Source: E44-bin32 sp034430595
GTDB lineage: Bacteria > Chloroflexota > Anaerolineae > Anaerolineales > E44-bin32
Direction: 5' to 3'
NCBI GenBank assembly: GCA_034430595.1
Contig: DAOUEL010000031.1
Location: 70,681-134,680, forward strand
Length of the DNA stretch: 64,000 nucleotides
In this document: positions 17,409 through 25,603 of the stretch, piece by piece
Layout of the letters: the number at the start of each line of letters is the position of its first letter
Numbering within the stretch: position 1 is the stretch's first letter
Program-made: the position numbers and the translations under genes
The notes under the pieces: generated by a model
Told to the model about the DNA's origin: nothing
Databases searched by the model: none
What the model saw: only the letters and a program-made list of their open reading frames with translations

Positions 17409-17777
17409 CGCCAGGATGATCCTGCGAAGCAGAGACACGAAGATCGCACTACAGCAACTTGATCTCAGGCTCCGTACCCGGATGCTCCCCTTTCCACAGC
17501 GAGGCATCCTGCCGTTTGCCACCGCACCTTGCTGGTCATTCTCTCCTATCCACGATCGAAGAGCTAAACTGGTGGCCATGACCCGTGAGAAGTGGTCCAG
17601 ATCAACAGCAAAGACTCCCCGTCCAAATGTGAACATCCGACAGACGAAGTACACTTACCAAAGCCCTGGTCTGACCCGTCCACCTGAGCGAGATCGAATA
17701 GAATATGCCCATCGAATGACAAGCAGCTTGGCCAGTTCGCTGCCAGCCAGGAGATCTACATCGGAGAGGAGAGCCAA
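17409..17777. other. Gene-free stretch of 369 bases
   Basis: Only short overlapping open frames without ribosome sites or homology are seen. No hairpin or promoter stands out, apart from the AGGAGAG ribosome site of the next gene. Confidence 0.5.
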
Positions 17778-18329
17778 ATGATCCATGGCAAGAACGTCAT
17801 CCTGCGCCAGGTGCGAGAGCAAGACCTGGATGAATTCTTCCAATATGCCAATGATTACCTCGCCCGTGGCGATTACTGGCCGGCAGGTCTGATGCCCGAA
17901 GTTCGCTCTCGGAATGAATTCAAGGAGAACGGCTGGTGGGAAGAAGAGCGCGGCACGCTGCTCATCACGGATCACAAGGATAAAATGCTGGGAAGATTGT
18001 TCTTCTGGAAATCGATGAGCTATGTCGATGCATTCGAGATTGGCGGCATGATTTTCCAAGCGCAGGAGCGCGGCAAAGGCATTATGAGCGAAGCTCTACC
18101 GATGCTGATCGCCTGGCTATTCGATACCAAGCGCGTCTACCGGCTGCATGCGACCCACCTGCCTGGCAATCAGGCTTCACAGACCGTACTGCAGCGGGCT
18201 GGCATGAAGTATGAGGGCACGCTGAGAAAAGCCGTATTTCACCGCGGCCAGTATGTCGACCTGCTCATGTATTCCATCCTGCGCGACGAATCCCCGGGTT
18301 TGAAAGAGCTGCTGGAGGAATCTTCGTAG
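17778..18329 (+). CDS. GNAT-family N-acetyltransferase (RimJ/RimL-like)
   Basis: 183 aa. Acetyl-CoA-binding motif A is recognisable as 'QERGKGIMSEALPMLI' near residue 98, and the RimL-type C-terminal pattern follows: 'YRLHATHLPGNQASQTVLQRAGMKYEGTL' (read in parts). The start at 17778 has AGGAGAG eight bases upstream. These enzymes acetylate N-terminal amino groups of proteins or small amines. Stand-alone gene; substrate not predictable. Confidence 0.9.
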   Translation: MIHGKNVILRQVREQDLDEFFQYANDYLARGDYWPAGLMPEVRSRNEFKENGWWEEERGTLLITDHKDKMLGRLFFWKSMSYVDAFEIGGMIFQAQERGKGIMSEALPMLIAWLFDTKRVYRLHATHLPGNQASQTVLQRAGMKYEGTLRKAVFHRGQYVDLLMYSILRDESPGLKELLEESS

Positions 18330-18410
18330 AGCTCAGGACAATACGCCAATTCCTCAGCCCATGTAATCCTGCTCCACCGAACCGCTCGGTTTGCACGCCT
18401 GGTCTTGATC

Positions 18411-18440
18411 TCGGAGGGGCGAGCAGCCACTCGCCCTACG
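18411..18440. repeat. Degenerate copy of a 30-bp palindromic intergenic repeat
   Basis: GGAGGGGCGAGC-AGCC-ACTCGCCCTACG is an imperfect version of the perfect palindrome at 59567-59596 (core GTAGGGGCG...CGCCCCTAC). Both copies lie between genes. Confidence 0.55.
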
Positions 18441-18569
18441 CTGCCTTGCAAACCTCACCTCCCCGAGCAATTCATCGCATTTGTGCGCCCGGCCGAAAAC
18501 GTAGTGGCGGGATGAACGCGCGCTCGAGCGGACCTGATAGAATTCAAACGGGTGAAGGGAGTGTGCGCA

Positions 18570-19133
18570 ATGGAACAGAATAAAAAACCGGCAGCCCAAC
18601 TTCAGCTGGCGACCTTCGGCGGTGGCTGCTTCTGGTGCCTCGATCCGGTTTTCTCTGATCTGGTCGGCGTAGAGCAGGTCGTGGTGGGTTATGCCGGCGG
18701 AGATAAAGCCGACCCTAGCTATAAACTGGTCTGCACGGGACGTACAGGGCATGCTGAAGTCGTTCAGGTAACCTTTGATCCCTCCCGGATCAGCTATCGC
18801 GAATTGTTAGAAATCTTCTTCAATGTGCATGATCCCACCACGCTCAACCGGCAGGGAGCGGATGCGGGCACCCAGTACCGCTCGATCATCCTCGCGCATG
18901 ACGCAGAACAGGAGCAGGTTGCACGCTCGGTGATTGAGGATCTCTCAAATGAAGGGATCTGGCCTAATCCGATTGTGACCCAGGTCGAGACCTACCAGGT
19001 CTTCTATCCAGCTGAGGCTTACCATCAGGACTATTTCGCAAAGAATCCGGGTCAGGGCTACTGCCAGGTCGTAATCGCGCCGAAGGTCAGCAAGTTCCGT
19101 AAAACCTACGCAGCTCGCTTGAAATCGAGCTAA
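18570..19133 (+). CDS. msrA: Peptide-methionine (S)-S-oxide reductase MsrA
   Basis: 187 aa. The active-site signature 'GGGCFWC' is at residues 17-23; the first Cys (C20) attacks methionine-S-sulfoxide. Downstream family blocks are intact: 'VGYAGGDKADPSYKLVCTGRTGHAE' (in parts), 'NVHDPTTLNRQGADAGTQYRS' (in parts), 'YHQDYF'. ATG at 18570 follows AAGGGAG; a GTG at 18552 is less likely. Repairs oxidised methionine in the cytoplasm. Stand-alone gene. Confidence 0.96.
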   Translation: MEQNKKPAAQLQLATFGGGCFWCLDPVFSDLVGVEQVVVGYAGGDKADPSYKLVCTGRTGHAEVVQVTFDPSRISYRELLEIFFNVHDPTTLNRQGADAGTQYRSIILAHDAEQEQVARSVIEDLSNEGIWPNPIVTQVETYQVFYPAEAYHQDYFAKNPGQGYCQVVIAPKVSKFRKTYAARLKSS

Positions 19134-19281
19134 GGTCTGACCGTCGGGATGGCTGCAGGGAGATCCGCAATGTCAGATTCAACGAAAGTCGTCTGTGAAA
19201 CGCTAACCCCTGGCAAACAGCCGACGCGCATCGATCGCTGAAATCGTCAGTCCGATCATTCTTTGGATCACGAGGCCAGAT

Positions 19282-19601
19282 ATGCATATCAATGATCTAT
19301 CGCATCAGACAGCTCGCGAAGTCGTCCCCGGCTACCGGGCCCGCTTCGTACACAGTGATAGGGTCACGCTTGCCTACTGGGATATCGAGGCTGGCGCCGC
19401 TCTTCCAGAGCATGCCCATCCCCACGAACAGCTTACAAACGTCATCTCGGGCAAATTCCAGCTAACGATCGCTGGCGAAACCCACCTGTTGGAACCAGGC
19501 TGGTGGCCGAGATACCACCGAACGTTCTCCATTCCGGGGTTGCACAGACCGCATGCCGCCTGATCGACGTGTTCTGTCCTGTGCGAGAGGACTACCGCTG
19601 A
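19282..19601 (+). pseudogene. Cupin-domain protein with a one-base frameshift
   Basis: The frame from ATG 19282 encodes a cupin: 'LAYWDIEAGAALPEHAHPHEQ' (metal-binding His pattern) and 'VISGKFQLTIAGETHLLEPG'. It then reads through non-homologous sequence to a stop at 19563. Dropping to the next frame at about 19500 gives 'VAEIPPNVLHSGVAQTACRL' and 'IDVFCPVREDYR' then stop at 19601, the normal end of this cupin family. One missing base between 19500 and 19501 (a Met codon GGC-ATG expected) explains it. Either a real inactivating mutation or a sequencing error; the intact protein would be about 107 aa. Confidence 0.75.
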
Positions 19602-19723
19602 AAATACTCAAGGTTGATTCAATCCACGGGGCAGCAGAAAGGGGGATGTTTCATGTACTTGCATCGCGGCACACTTGCAGGGAAAATGCAGGCATCTGCA
19701 GAACATGAATTGAGGAGTTTGCG

Positions 19724-20032
19724 ATGGCGAAGGGGATACTTCTGCTGCTGGTGATCATGTTCGGCGCGATGTGGCTCATCCTGCGACCGGGAATCCTGAT
19801 CGCCCAACCAAGTCCAAGTCTGCCAGACGGTATGACGCTAATCTATCTCGACAAGCCGGCCGGCGTAAAAGTCTTCAACTCGACCGATTCCCAATGTGTT
19901 GCCATATATGGGACAGCCAGTGGATCGTGTCGGGATCAAGTGCTCGCCGATTCCCAGTTATTCTTTCAGAATGAACTCGTTCAACTGCCGTACATGTCCT
20001 GGCTGGCGGACCTGCTGCAGGTTAATCCATAG
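19724..20032 (+). CDS. Small exported or membrane-anchored protein, unknown
   Basis: 102 aa. One N-terminal hydrophobic segment (residues 4-27), either an uncleaved anchor or a signal peptide, then a polar domain with a Cys pair ('SQCVAIYGTASGSCRDQ') that could form a disulfide outside the cytoplasm. GAGGAG eight bases before the ATG supports the start. No family recognised. Confidence 0.6.
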   Translation: MAKGILLLLVIMFGAMWLILRPGILIAQPSPSLPDGMTLIYLDKPAGVKVFNSTDSQCVAIYGTASGSCRDQVLADSQLFFQNELVQLPYMSWLADLLQVNP

Positions 20033-20170
20033 TCAACGTTCTGGCTCGCAAGATGCGGGCACGTCTCCACTTGTTGGTACCCGGGGTCCCGAAATATTCT
20101 TCAGCGGTCGCAGGACCCCTTCCCTGAAATATTCCAGCTCACATGCTCAGGCAGTAAAGAGAGCGCCTCG

Positions 20171-20512
20171 ATGGCCGAGAGGCTTTTAAAAACAAAGCTT
20201 CACATACCGGCCTCTCGGGCTGAAGTCGTCTCCCGTTCCACTCTGGTGGCATAGCTGGAGGACGTTCCGCTCCCGGTTTTCATCCTGGTCTCAGCCGCAG
20301 CCGGCTTTGGCAAGACGACCTTGCTCAGCAATTGGTCCGATTGATTTAATGGGTTCAGGCTGCAGGAGGGTGTTGACGAGCGTGGGCCGTTTGTAGCACT
20401 CAGCGGCTTTGTCCCGGATCAGGCTGCGCTTCAGGGGGTCCTCGCCAAGCTGGCCAGCCTCAACCTGCAGCTGCTCGGTGTGGAACTGATCGATTCTTCC
20501 GAAGAGACGTAG
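20171..20512 (+). pseudogene. Chimeric relic: MalT/LuxR-type ATPase N-terminus joined to another small protein's C-terminus
   Basis: One frame of 113 codons with in-frame TAG (20252) and TGA (20342). The first part, 'LLKTKLHIPASRAEVVSR' and 'VSAAAGFGKTTLLSNW' with a Walker A loop, is the start of MalT-type STAND regulators. After the TGA the same frame continues 'FNGFRLQEG...VPDQAALQGVLAKLASLNLQLL' (in parts), the end of a different small conserved family whose usual form is 'WxDWFxGL...DQAALHGLL'. The join falls at 'LLSNWSD*FNGF'. Interpreted as a deletion or recombination product now decaying. Nothing else is seen between 20033 and 20677. Confidence 0.55.
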
Positions 20513-20677
20513 TCTTCTGAGTCCCGAACCTCACTAATGGCAATCGGATGGGAGAAGGCGATGAAACCAGAGACTGCCTAGCGAGTAAGTATTTAAATTC
20601 ATTTCTTGTAGGTTGGAACTCCGGAAGGCAGATGAAACGCCAAACTCCCCGGCCCGATCTTGAAGATCAAAGGGTGA

Positions 20678-21829
20678 ATGACAATGTCCGAACGCACCCT
20701 ACTAACTGACAAACCTGGATCCAGAAGCTCGCGCCTGGTGGCTCTCGACGCGCTGCGCGGCCTGATCATCGTCTTCATGGCACTTGATCATGCCAATTAC
20801 TTCATCGCCCAACGCCACAGCAGCGGCGAATACTGGGGAGGCCCTTTTCCTGTATACACCGACCTGCCGTCTTTTCTGACGCGCCTCGTAACACACTTCT
20901 GCGCGCCCGGTTTCTTCCTCCTGATGGGCGCCGGGATGTCGCTGTTCGCTGCCTCACGGCGAGCGCGCGGCTGGTCATGGGGTGCTGTGCGGCGCCACTT
21001 CCTGATCCGGGGAGGGATTCTTATCGGCCTTCAGCTGCTGGTGGTCAACCTTGCATGGGGTTGGGGGTCAATTCCCTTTCCTTCAATTTACATTGGTGTG
21101 CTGATTGCGCTGGGTGGGACAATGATCCTTGGCAGCTTCTTTCTACCGTTGGGCGATCTGCCCCTGGCGGGAATCACGCTGGCTCTATTTATCGGGACAG
21201 AATTGCTGCATCCCTCGCCTGCGCAGTGGGGGATCATCAGGGTTGGCCTGATTGACCTGCTCCTGGTTCGTCCTGGTGGAAACGCGGACCTGTGGTCGAA
21301 TTACCCGGTCCTACCCTGGCTGGAGCTGGTGACCTTCGGTATGCTCCTCGGCAGATGGATTTGTAAGGCACGCCAGAAAACACTCTCAAGAGTATGGATG
21401 ATTGGCCTTGGATTTCTGGCACTCTTCCTGGTGTTGAGAAGCCTTGACGGTTTGGGGAACATCCGCCCGCGCCCGGGAAACGACTGGATGGACTTTCTCA
21501 ACCCGGTTAAATACCCGCCGAGCATGACCTACACCCTGCTCACAACCGGCGTCAACCTGATCCTTCTCTCTGGCTTCAACTGGCTCAGACGCGTGCGTGA
21601 GGATCGGCTGTCAATCTTGACTGTGTTCGGACGTGTGCCGCTCTTCGTTTACGTGCTGCATTTATTCCTTTACCTGGGATTGGGGCGTGTGCTAACCCCG
21701 CACGGTTCCTCGCTGGTTGTCATGTACGCTCTGTGGCTGCTGGGGCTGGCCATGATCTACCCGCTGGCCAGGTTGTATGCGCGCTGGAAGGCGCAGCAGC
21801 CAGCGGACTCGCCGGCGCATTTTTTCTAG
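20678..21829 (+). CDS. DUF1624 / heparan-alpha-glucosaminide N-acetyltransferase-like membrane protein
   Basis: 383 aa with about 10 membrane segments. The N-terminal signature 'RLVALDALRGLIIVFMALDHANYF' (read in parts, residues 19-42), with its Asp/Arg and Asp/His pairs, is that of the DUF1624 / HGSNAT catalytic family, and 'FCAPGFFLLMGAGMS' follows. Such proteins are related to acyltransferase-3 enzymes and may acylate a cell-envelope sugar. Two ATGs (20678, 20684) are possible starts. Stand-alone gene. Confidence 0.8.
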   Translation: MTMSERTLLTDKPGSRSSRLVALDALRGLIIVFMALDHANYFIAQRHSSGEYWGGPFPVYTDLPSFLTRLVTHFCAPGFFLLMGAGMSLFAASRRARGWSWGAVRRHFLIRGGILIGLQLLVVNLAWGWGSIPFPSIYIGVLIALGGTMILGSFFLPLGDLPLAGITLALFIGTELLHPSPAQWGIIRVGLIDLLLVRPGGNADLWSNYPVLPWLELVTFGMLLGRWICKARQKTLSRVWMIGLGFLALFLVLRSLDGLGNIRPRPGNDWMDFLNPVKYPPSMTYTLLTTGVNLILLSGFNWLRRVREDRLSILTVFGRVPLFVYVLHLFLYLGLGRVLTPHGSSLVVMYALWLLGLAMIYPLARLYARWKAQQPADSPAHFF

Positions 21830-21837
21830 GAGTGTCC

Positions 21838-21906
21838 GTCATTCCGAGCCTCCGCCTCTTGTCCTTCCGAGCTTCCTCCGCTTGTCATTCCGAGCGCAAA
21901 GGGCGA
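21838..21906. repeat. Three tandem 23-bp repeats with GTCATTCCGAGC core
   Basis: GTCATTCCGAGC begins at 21838 and 21884, and GTCCTTCCGAGC at 21861: exactly 23 bases apart, with Pro/Ser-codon-like TCC-CC-CTT filler between. The third copy runs into 'GCAAAGGGCGAGGAA', the common intergenic form of this repeat. A likely matching partner ending CTCGAGATGA lies at about 22001-22010. Confidence 0.7.
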
Positions 21907-22033
21907 GGAATACCCATGATGCTCGCTTGAAACATGCAGTCGCCGGGATCGTCACCTTTTTTCGGGGCATCGTCTCGGAGATCTCTCGTCGCCGCACTCC
22001 TCGAGATGAAATGGAGGGCGCCAGAACTGTCTG

Positions 22034-22261
22034 TCACCTCTCAGAAGCGGCGGTTTTCGTCGCCACCCAATAAACGATCATCCAGCATGGCACGATGAAA
22101 GGAAAGATGCCATAAAGCGTGTCGGATACCGAGTGCGACCTTGCGTCGACGGCAAGAAAAACCTGCACAGAGAACGCCAATGCGAGCAGAATAACGGCCA
22201 CGCCCTGCCACGAAGCTGGGCGGTAAATCCAGCCCCACGCCTTGAACCAGCGATGTCTCAT
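22034..22261 (-). CDS. Small conserved membrane protein
   Basis: 75 aa. 'FKAWGWIYRPASWQGVAVI' is followed by two hydrophobic segments (about 19-38 and 50-68) with 'HSVSDTLYGIFPFIVPCWM' between them. I recall similar short proteins with 'WGWIYRPxSWQG' in several bacterial phyla, with no assigned role. Start at 22261 has GGAGGTAGGG upstream. Stand-alone on the minus strand. Confidence 0.7.
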   Translation of the reverse strand: MRHRWFKAWGWIYRPASWQGVAVILLALAFSVQVFLAVDARSHSVSDTLYGIFPFIVPCWMIVYWVATKTAASER

Positions 22262-22364
22262 CTGACCCTACCTCCACTTGTGGTTTACAAGCATCAGTGT
22301 AGGAACGATCGACTGGCAATAACTCTCAAAAAACCTCTGCCTGGATCAGGTGGCGAATCAATAC

Positions 22365-22390
22365 GGGGGCTGCACAATTGTGCAGCCCCC
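22365..22390 (-). terminator. Perfect 26-bp palindrome after the ABC operon
   Basis: GGGGGCTGCACAA directly abuts its complement TTGTGCAGCCCCC. It lies 20 bases beyond the stop of the last ABC permease (minus strand) and probably terminates that operon, although no T-run follows. Confidence 0.6.
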
Positions 22391-22410
22391 GCTTCTCGTT
22401 CTGGCGGCAC

Positions 22411-23508
22411 TCAGACTTCCCGCCTCCGTATCCCCCAGATGCTCAAACCGAGCAGCAAAAGGGTTGGAATGAACATCCGCAGCAGGTCAACCGTTAGCCG
22501 CGGCCAGTCGATGCTGGCGGTCATGCTCATGCAGACCATTTCGGATAGTGCAACGGTGGGTAGCAGACTAAAAACTGTAGCCAACCATGCCGGAAGGTTG
22601 CTTGCGAACTGCCCGACAAAAACCGGCAGCAGCAGCACCACCAGCAGCAGCCCGAGCCACAGGTTCATCGACGCCGGCTCATCCGAGAACGTCCCGATCA
22701 CCAACCCCAGCACGACCGCAAAAGCTGATCCTGCCAGGACAGCGATCACGATCACAGACCAATGCACGATCAACCCGGCAGCCATCAAGCAGAAGACGGC
22801 AGCTGCCGCCAGGCAGTAGGCCAGTCCTGCTAGTGACTTGCCGACCGCGATGTGGGTCATGCTGGCCGGCGAGACCAGCAGCGTTGAAAACGTCCCGGTT
22901 TGTTTCTCCTCCTGGATCAAGCCCGGAGTCATGTAGACGCCGATGATGAAGAGCGCGTTCACCAGGCCTGTCGCGACCATCACCATCTGTCCCGTCGACT
23001 CGAGCGTGGGGTAGACTGCGTTTCCCGCATAGCTGATGGTTACGGTCGCACCCCACATCTCGCTCAGCAGGCGTTCCACGGATTCAAACGTATCACGGAC
23101 GACTTCCGGGTCGATCCAGTAAGGATAGTAGCCAGTGAGTTCAAGAGTGCCATCCGCGGCAACGGACGGAGGCAGTTCATCTGGCAGGAGCACGCCCAAG
23201 GCCGGAGCGAAGGATTGGCCGAGTTCGACCTCCAGCGCCATCTGGTCCTCGAGTGCGAAGGCGGGGAACTCCGTTTCCCGGCGAAGATCTCGCACGAGCT
23301 CACGCCCGGAGGGCCCGGCGAAGCCGACGCGCGGCTGGTCGGACATGCCAACCAGCATGCGCATTGCAAAGGCTCCCACCATCAGAGTTGCTACTCCGAT
23401 CATGATCCCGATCATTACCCGGTTCTTGAGCGAGTCGAGGATGTCCTTCCAGGCAATCGCTAGGATTATGCGCAGCCCGCTGCCAGAAGTCCTTTGTGTT
23501 TCTGTCAT
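22411..23508 (-). CDS. ABC-2 type exporter permease (NatB-like), second copy
   Basis: 365 aa. A first membrane helix (about 27-48) is followed by a large outside domain of about 130 residues and then five or six helices in the last 200 residues, the NatB/ABC-2 layout. 'GLIQEEKQTGTFSTLLVSPAS' (in parts) is the conserved coupling-helix motif that faces the ATPase. ATGs at 23511 and 23508 are both possible; GGAGGT spacing favours 23508. Nine bases separate it from the upstream permease, so it is the last gene of an ATPase-permease-permease operon. Substrate unknown; lipids, peptides or Na+ are all exported by such systems. Confidence 0.87.
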   Translation of the reverse strand: MTETQRTSGSGLRIILAIAWKDILDSLKNRVMIGIMIGVATLMVGAFAMRMLVGMSDQPRVGFAGPSGRELVRDLRRETEFPAFALEDQMALEVELGQSFAPALGVLLPDELPPSVAADGTLELTGYYPYWIDPEVVRDTFESVERLLSEMWGATVTISYAGNAVYPTLESTGQMVMVATGLVNALFIIGVYMTPGLIQEEKQTGTFSTLLVSPASMTHIAVGKSLAGLAYCLAAAAVFCLMAAGLIVHWSVIVIAVLAGSAFAVVLGLVIGTFSDEPASMNLWLGLLLVVLLLPVFVGQFASNLPAWLATVFSLLPTVALSEMVCMSMTASIDWPRLTVDLLRMFIPTLLLLGLSIWGIRRREV

Positions 23509-23520
23509 CATCGACCTCCC

Positions 23521-24630
23521 TCAGCGATCCCGGTGCCGGATCCGACTGGCAGTAAAGCCCAGCACCAACGCCGTGCCGACAAGGATGATCGCCAGGTTGC
23601 GCAGGATGACAGCGGCCGGGATCTGGGCTGCGGCGCTGGCACGGATGAGCATGCTCATGGCGACCGTCGGAACCCATGGCATCAGGCTGACCAGCCACCC
23701 TGGAATCAGCTCATCTAGCACCACCAGAAACGGCGGCAGCATGAGCGGGATCACGGCAGCCCAGGCCCAACCCATGAGCTGCTGACGTGTGTGCAAGATG
23801 GTTCCGAGCAGCAGGCCGATGCTTACCGTGAAGGTACATCCGGCCAGGATTGCCAGCCAGGCTACTCCCCAGTGCTGGATCACGGGTCCGTAAATCAACA
23901 GCGAGGGGATGCCGATCAACAGGCCATAAAACAGCCCGGTCAGCGCCTTGGCAGCGACGACCATCCAGCTCGAGGCAGGAGAGACCATCAGCGCGTCGAG
24001 CGTGCGGGCGGATTTTTCCTCCATCATCAGGTTTGGGATAAAGGAGATGCCCAGCATGCACATCATAAAGATCGTCCCTAGCGAGGCTGTAAAGGCTGTG
24101 CCGTCGTTGTCCACCGCCGGGGAGATGCGGTTATCGCCAACTTCGATACGAACCGCCAAACCGGTTTCATTATAGATTGCAGTCTCTGCCTGCTGGACCA
24201 GTTCCTGCGCCTCGTCCCGCGAGACCCACTGCACGATATATCCCTGCAGTTCAGGCGTCTCTCCGGCTTCAACTCGGGCATCGAAATCAGCCGGAATCAC
24301 CAGGCCGAGTTCGGGCTCGCTCCCGTCACCAATCCGGCGCTGGAGCGCCGGGAGGGATGGACTGCTCCTTACCTCGATCTCGCTGCTGTACTGCAGGTCA
24401 GCCAGTGATGTAGCCGGACCGACCTCATACAGGAAAACACGCGCCGGATCGGTGGCGCTGATCAGCGGCATGAAACGGTACAGGGCGACCATCATGACCG
24501 CCGTCACGATCACCGTCAATGTGTTTTTATTTCGGATGCCCTCAAACATATCCTTGGCGGTAATCGCCAGGATAACCCGGAGCTTATCCCGGAACGGCAT
24601 GCCTCGGTGTGCGTTCATCGTAGTTTCCAT
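23521..24630 (-). CDS. ABC-2 type exporter permease (NatB-like), first copy
   Basis: 369 aa, same architecture as its neighbour: helix 1 at about 28-45, a large extracytoplasmic domain to about 170, then six helices. 'NLMMEEKSARTLDALMVSPAS' (in parts) is the ATPase-coupling motif. The start at 24630 follows GGAGGT; upstream codons overlap the ATPase gene's end region and are not conserved-looking. The two permeases probably form a heterodimer served by one ATPase (24662-25414). Confidence 0.87.
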   Translation of the reverse strand: METTMNAHRGMPFRDKLRVILAITAKDMFEGIRNKNTLTVIVTAVMMVALYRFMPLISATDPARVFLYEVGPATSLADLQYSSEIEVRSSPSLPALQRRIGDGSEPELGLVIPADFDARVEAGETPELQGYIVQWVSRDEAQELVQQAETAIYNETGLAVRIEVGDNRISPAVDNDGTAFTASLGTIFMMCMLGISFIPNLMMEEKSARTLDALMVSPASSWMVVAAKALTGLFYGLLIGIPSLLIYGPVIQHWGVAWLAILAGCTFTVSIGLLLGTILHTRQQLMGWAWAAVIPLMLPPFLVVLDELIPGWLVSLMPWVPTVAMSMLIRASAAAQIPAAVILRNLAIILVGTALVLGFTASRIRHRDR

Positions 24631-24661
24631 GGTACGTACCTCCATTCTTTTGGTCAAACGG

Positions 24662-25414
24662 TCAGCCGCGTTCTTCAGCGACCGCTGTCGGTTGGTAGAG
24701 TTCGTAGCCGGTCTTCTCAAGAAAGACGTCTTCCAGCGTCGCCATCTCGCCCAGCTCGGCTTTCAACTCGGATGGCGGCGCAAGGGCGACGATCGCACCC
24801 TTGTTGATGATGGCTACCCGGCTGCACAGCCGGTCGGCTTCCTCCATGTAGTGCGTGGTGAGGAAGATGGTCACATCCTCTTGCGCCAGTTCGGCTACAA
24901 GTGAACGGATATCTCGTGCCACTCCAGGGTCCAGGCCACGCGTCGGCTCATCCAGGAAGAGCACACGCGGTTGGTGCAGCAGCGCTCGAGCGATCATCAG
25001 GCGCTGGCGCATGCCGTTCGAGTATTTGCTCGTCTGCTCGCGAGCGCGGTCGGTAAGGCCGACCCGCTCCAGCACCTGGCCAACGCGTGTCTGCGGTATG
25101 CCGTACAGGCGGGTGTAGAACTTCAGGTTGTCGAGCGCGCTGAATCGCGTGTACAGGTTCTGCTGCTCGAAAACCACCCCGATCTGCGGCTTGAGATCTT
25201 CGCGCTCCTCGACAATGTCGCAGCCCATCACACGCGCCCAGCCCGATGTCGGGCGCAGCTGACCGGTCAGCATGCGCAGCGTCGTCGTCTTGCCGGCACC
25301 ATTCGGACCGAGAAATCCGAAGATCTCGCCGGCATGCACGTCGAAGGTGATGTGATCGACGGCGGTCAGCCCGTTGAATGTCCGGGTCAGGTCGGTAGCT
25401 TCGATACTTTTCAT
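24662..25414 (-). CDS. ABC transporter ATP-binding protein
   Basis: 250 aa, complete nucleotide-binding domain: Walker A 'GPNGAGKTT' (about 38-46), Q-loop 'GVVFEQQNLY', signature 'YSNGMRQRL' (a variant of LSGGQ), Walker B 'VLFLDEPT', H-loop 'TTHYMEEADRL'. The short C-terminal tail is typical of drug/NatA-like exporters. First gene of the operon with the two permeases. The promoter lies in the 190 bases to the LytTR-fused ABC gene, which is separated from it by a terminator. Confidence 0.94.
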   Translation of the reverse strand: MKSIEATDLTRTFNGLTAVDHITFDVHAGEIFGFLGPNGAGKTTTLRMLTGQLRPTSGWARVMGCDIVEEREDLKPQIGVVFEQQNLYTRFSALDNLKFYTRLYGIPQTRVGQVLERVGLTDRAREQTSKYSNGMRQRLMIARALLHQPRVLFLDEPTRGLDPGVARDIRSLVAELAQEDVTIFLTTHYMEEADRLCSRVAIINKGAIVALAPPSELKAELGEMATLEDVFLEKTGYELYQPTAVAEERG

Positions 25415-25522
25415 TGCAAACTCCCTTGTTCAAGTGGCCAGGTCTCTTCGTTCGTGATCCATGTGCCCGGCCAATACTCGTTTTGAAAGCCACCTGCAGA
25501 CTACGATATCGGGGAAGCGGCT

Positions 25523-25551
25523 GCAATAAAAAACCGCCGAACGGCGGTTTT
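25523..25551 (-). terminator. Intrinsic terminator of the ABC-LytTR gene
   Basis: AAAACCGCC-GAAC-GGCGGTTTT stem-loop; on the minus strand it is followed by a run of six T. It separates the ABC-LytTR regulator from the ABC export operon downstream. Confidence 0.85.
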
Positions 25552-25603
25552 CGTGGGTTGAATGGCGCAGAATCACGCCATAAGTTGCTTGCGATGGAAC
25601 AGC

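Noticed and set aside
20342..20344. TGA read as Trp or selenocysteine in the chimeric relic
   Set aside because: A second in-frame TAG lies upstream, no SECIS-like hairpin is evident, and intact genes here end normally with TGA.
21838..21906. CRISPR array
   Set aside because: Only three units with a 12-bp core and no spacers of even length; no cas genes in the window.
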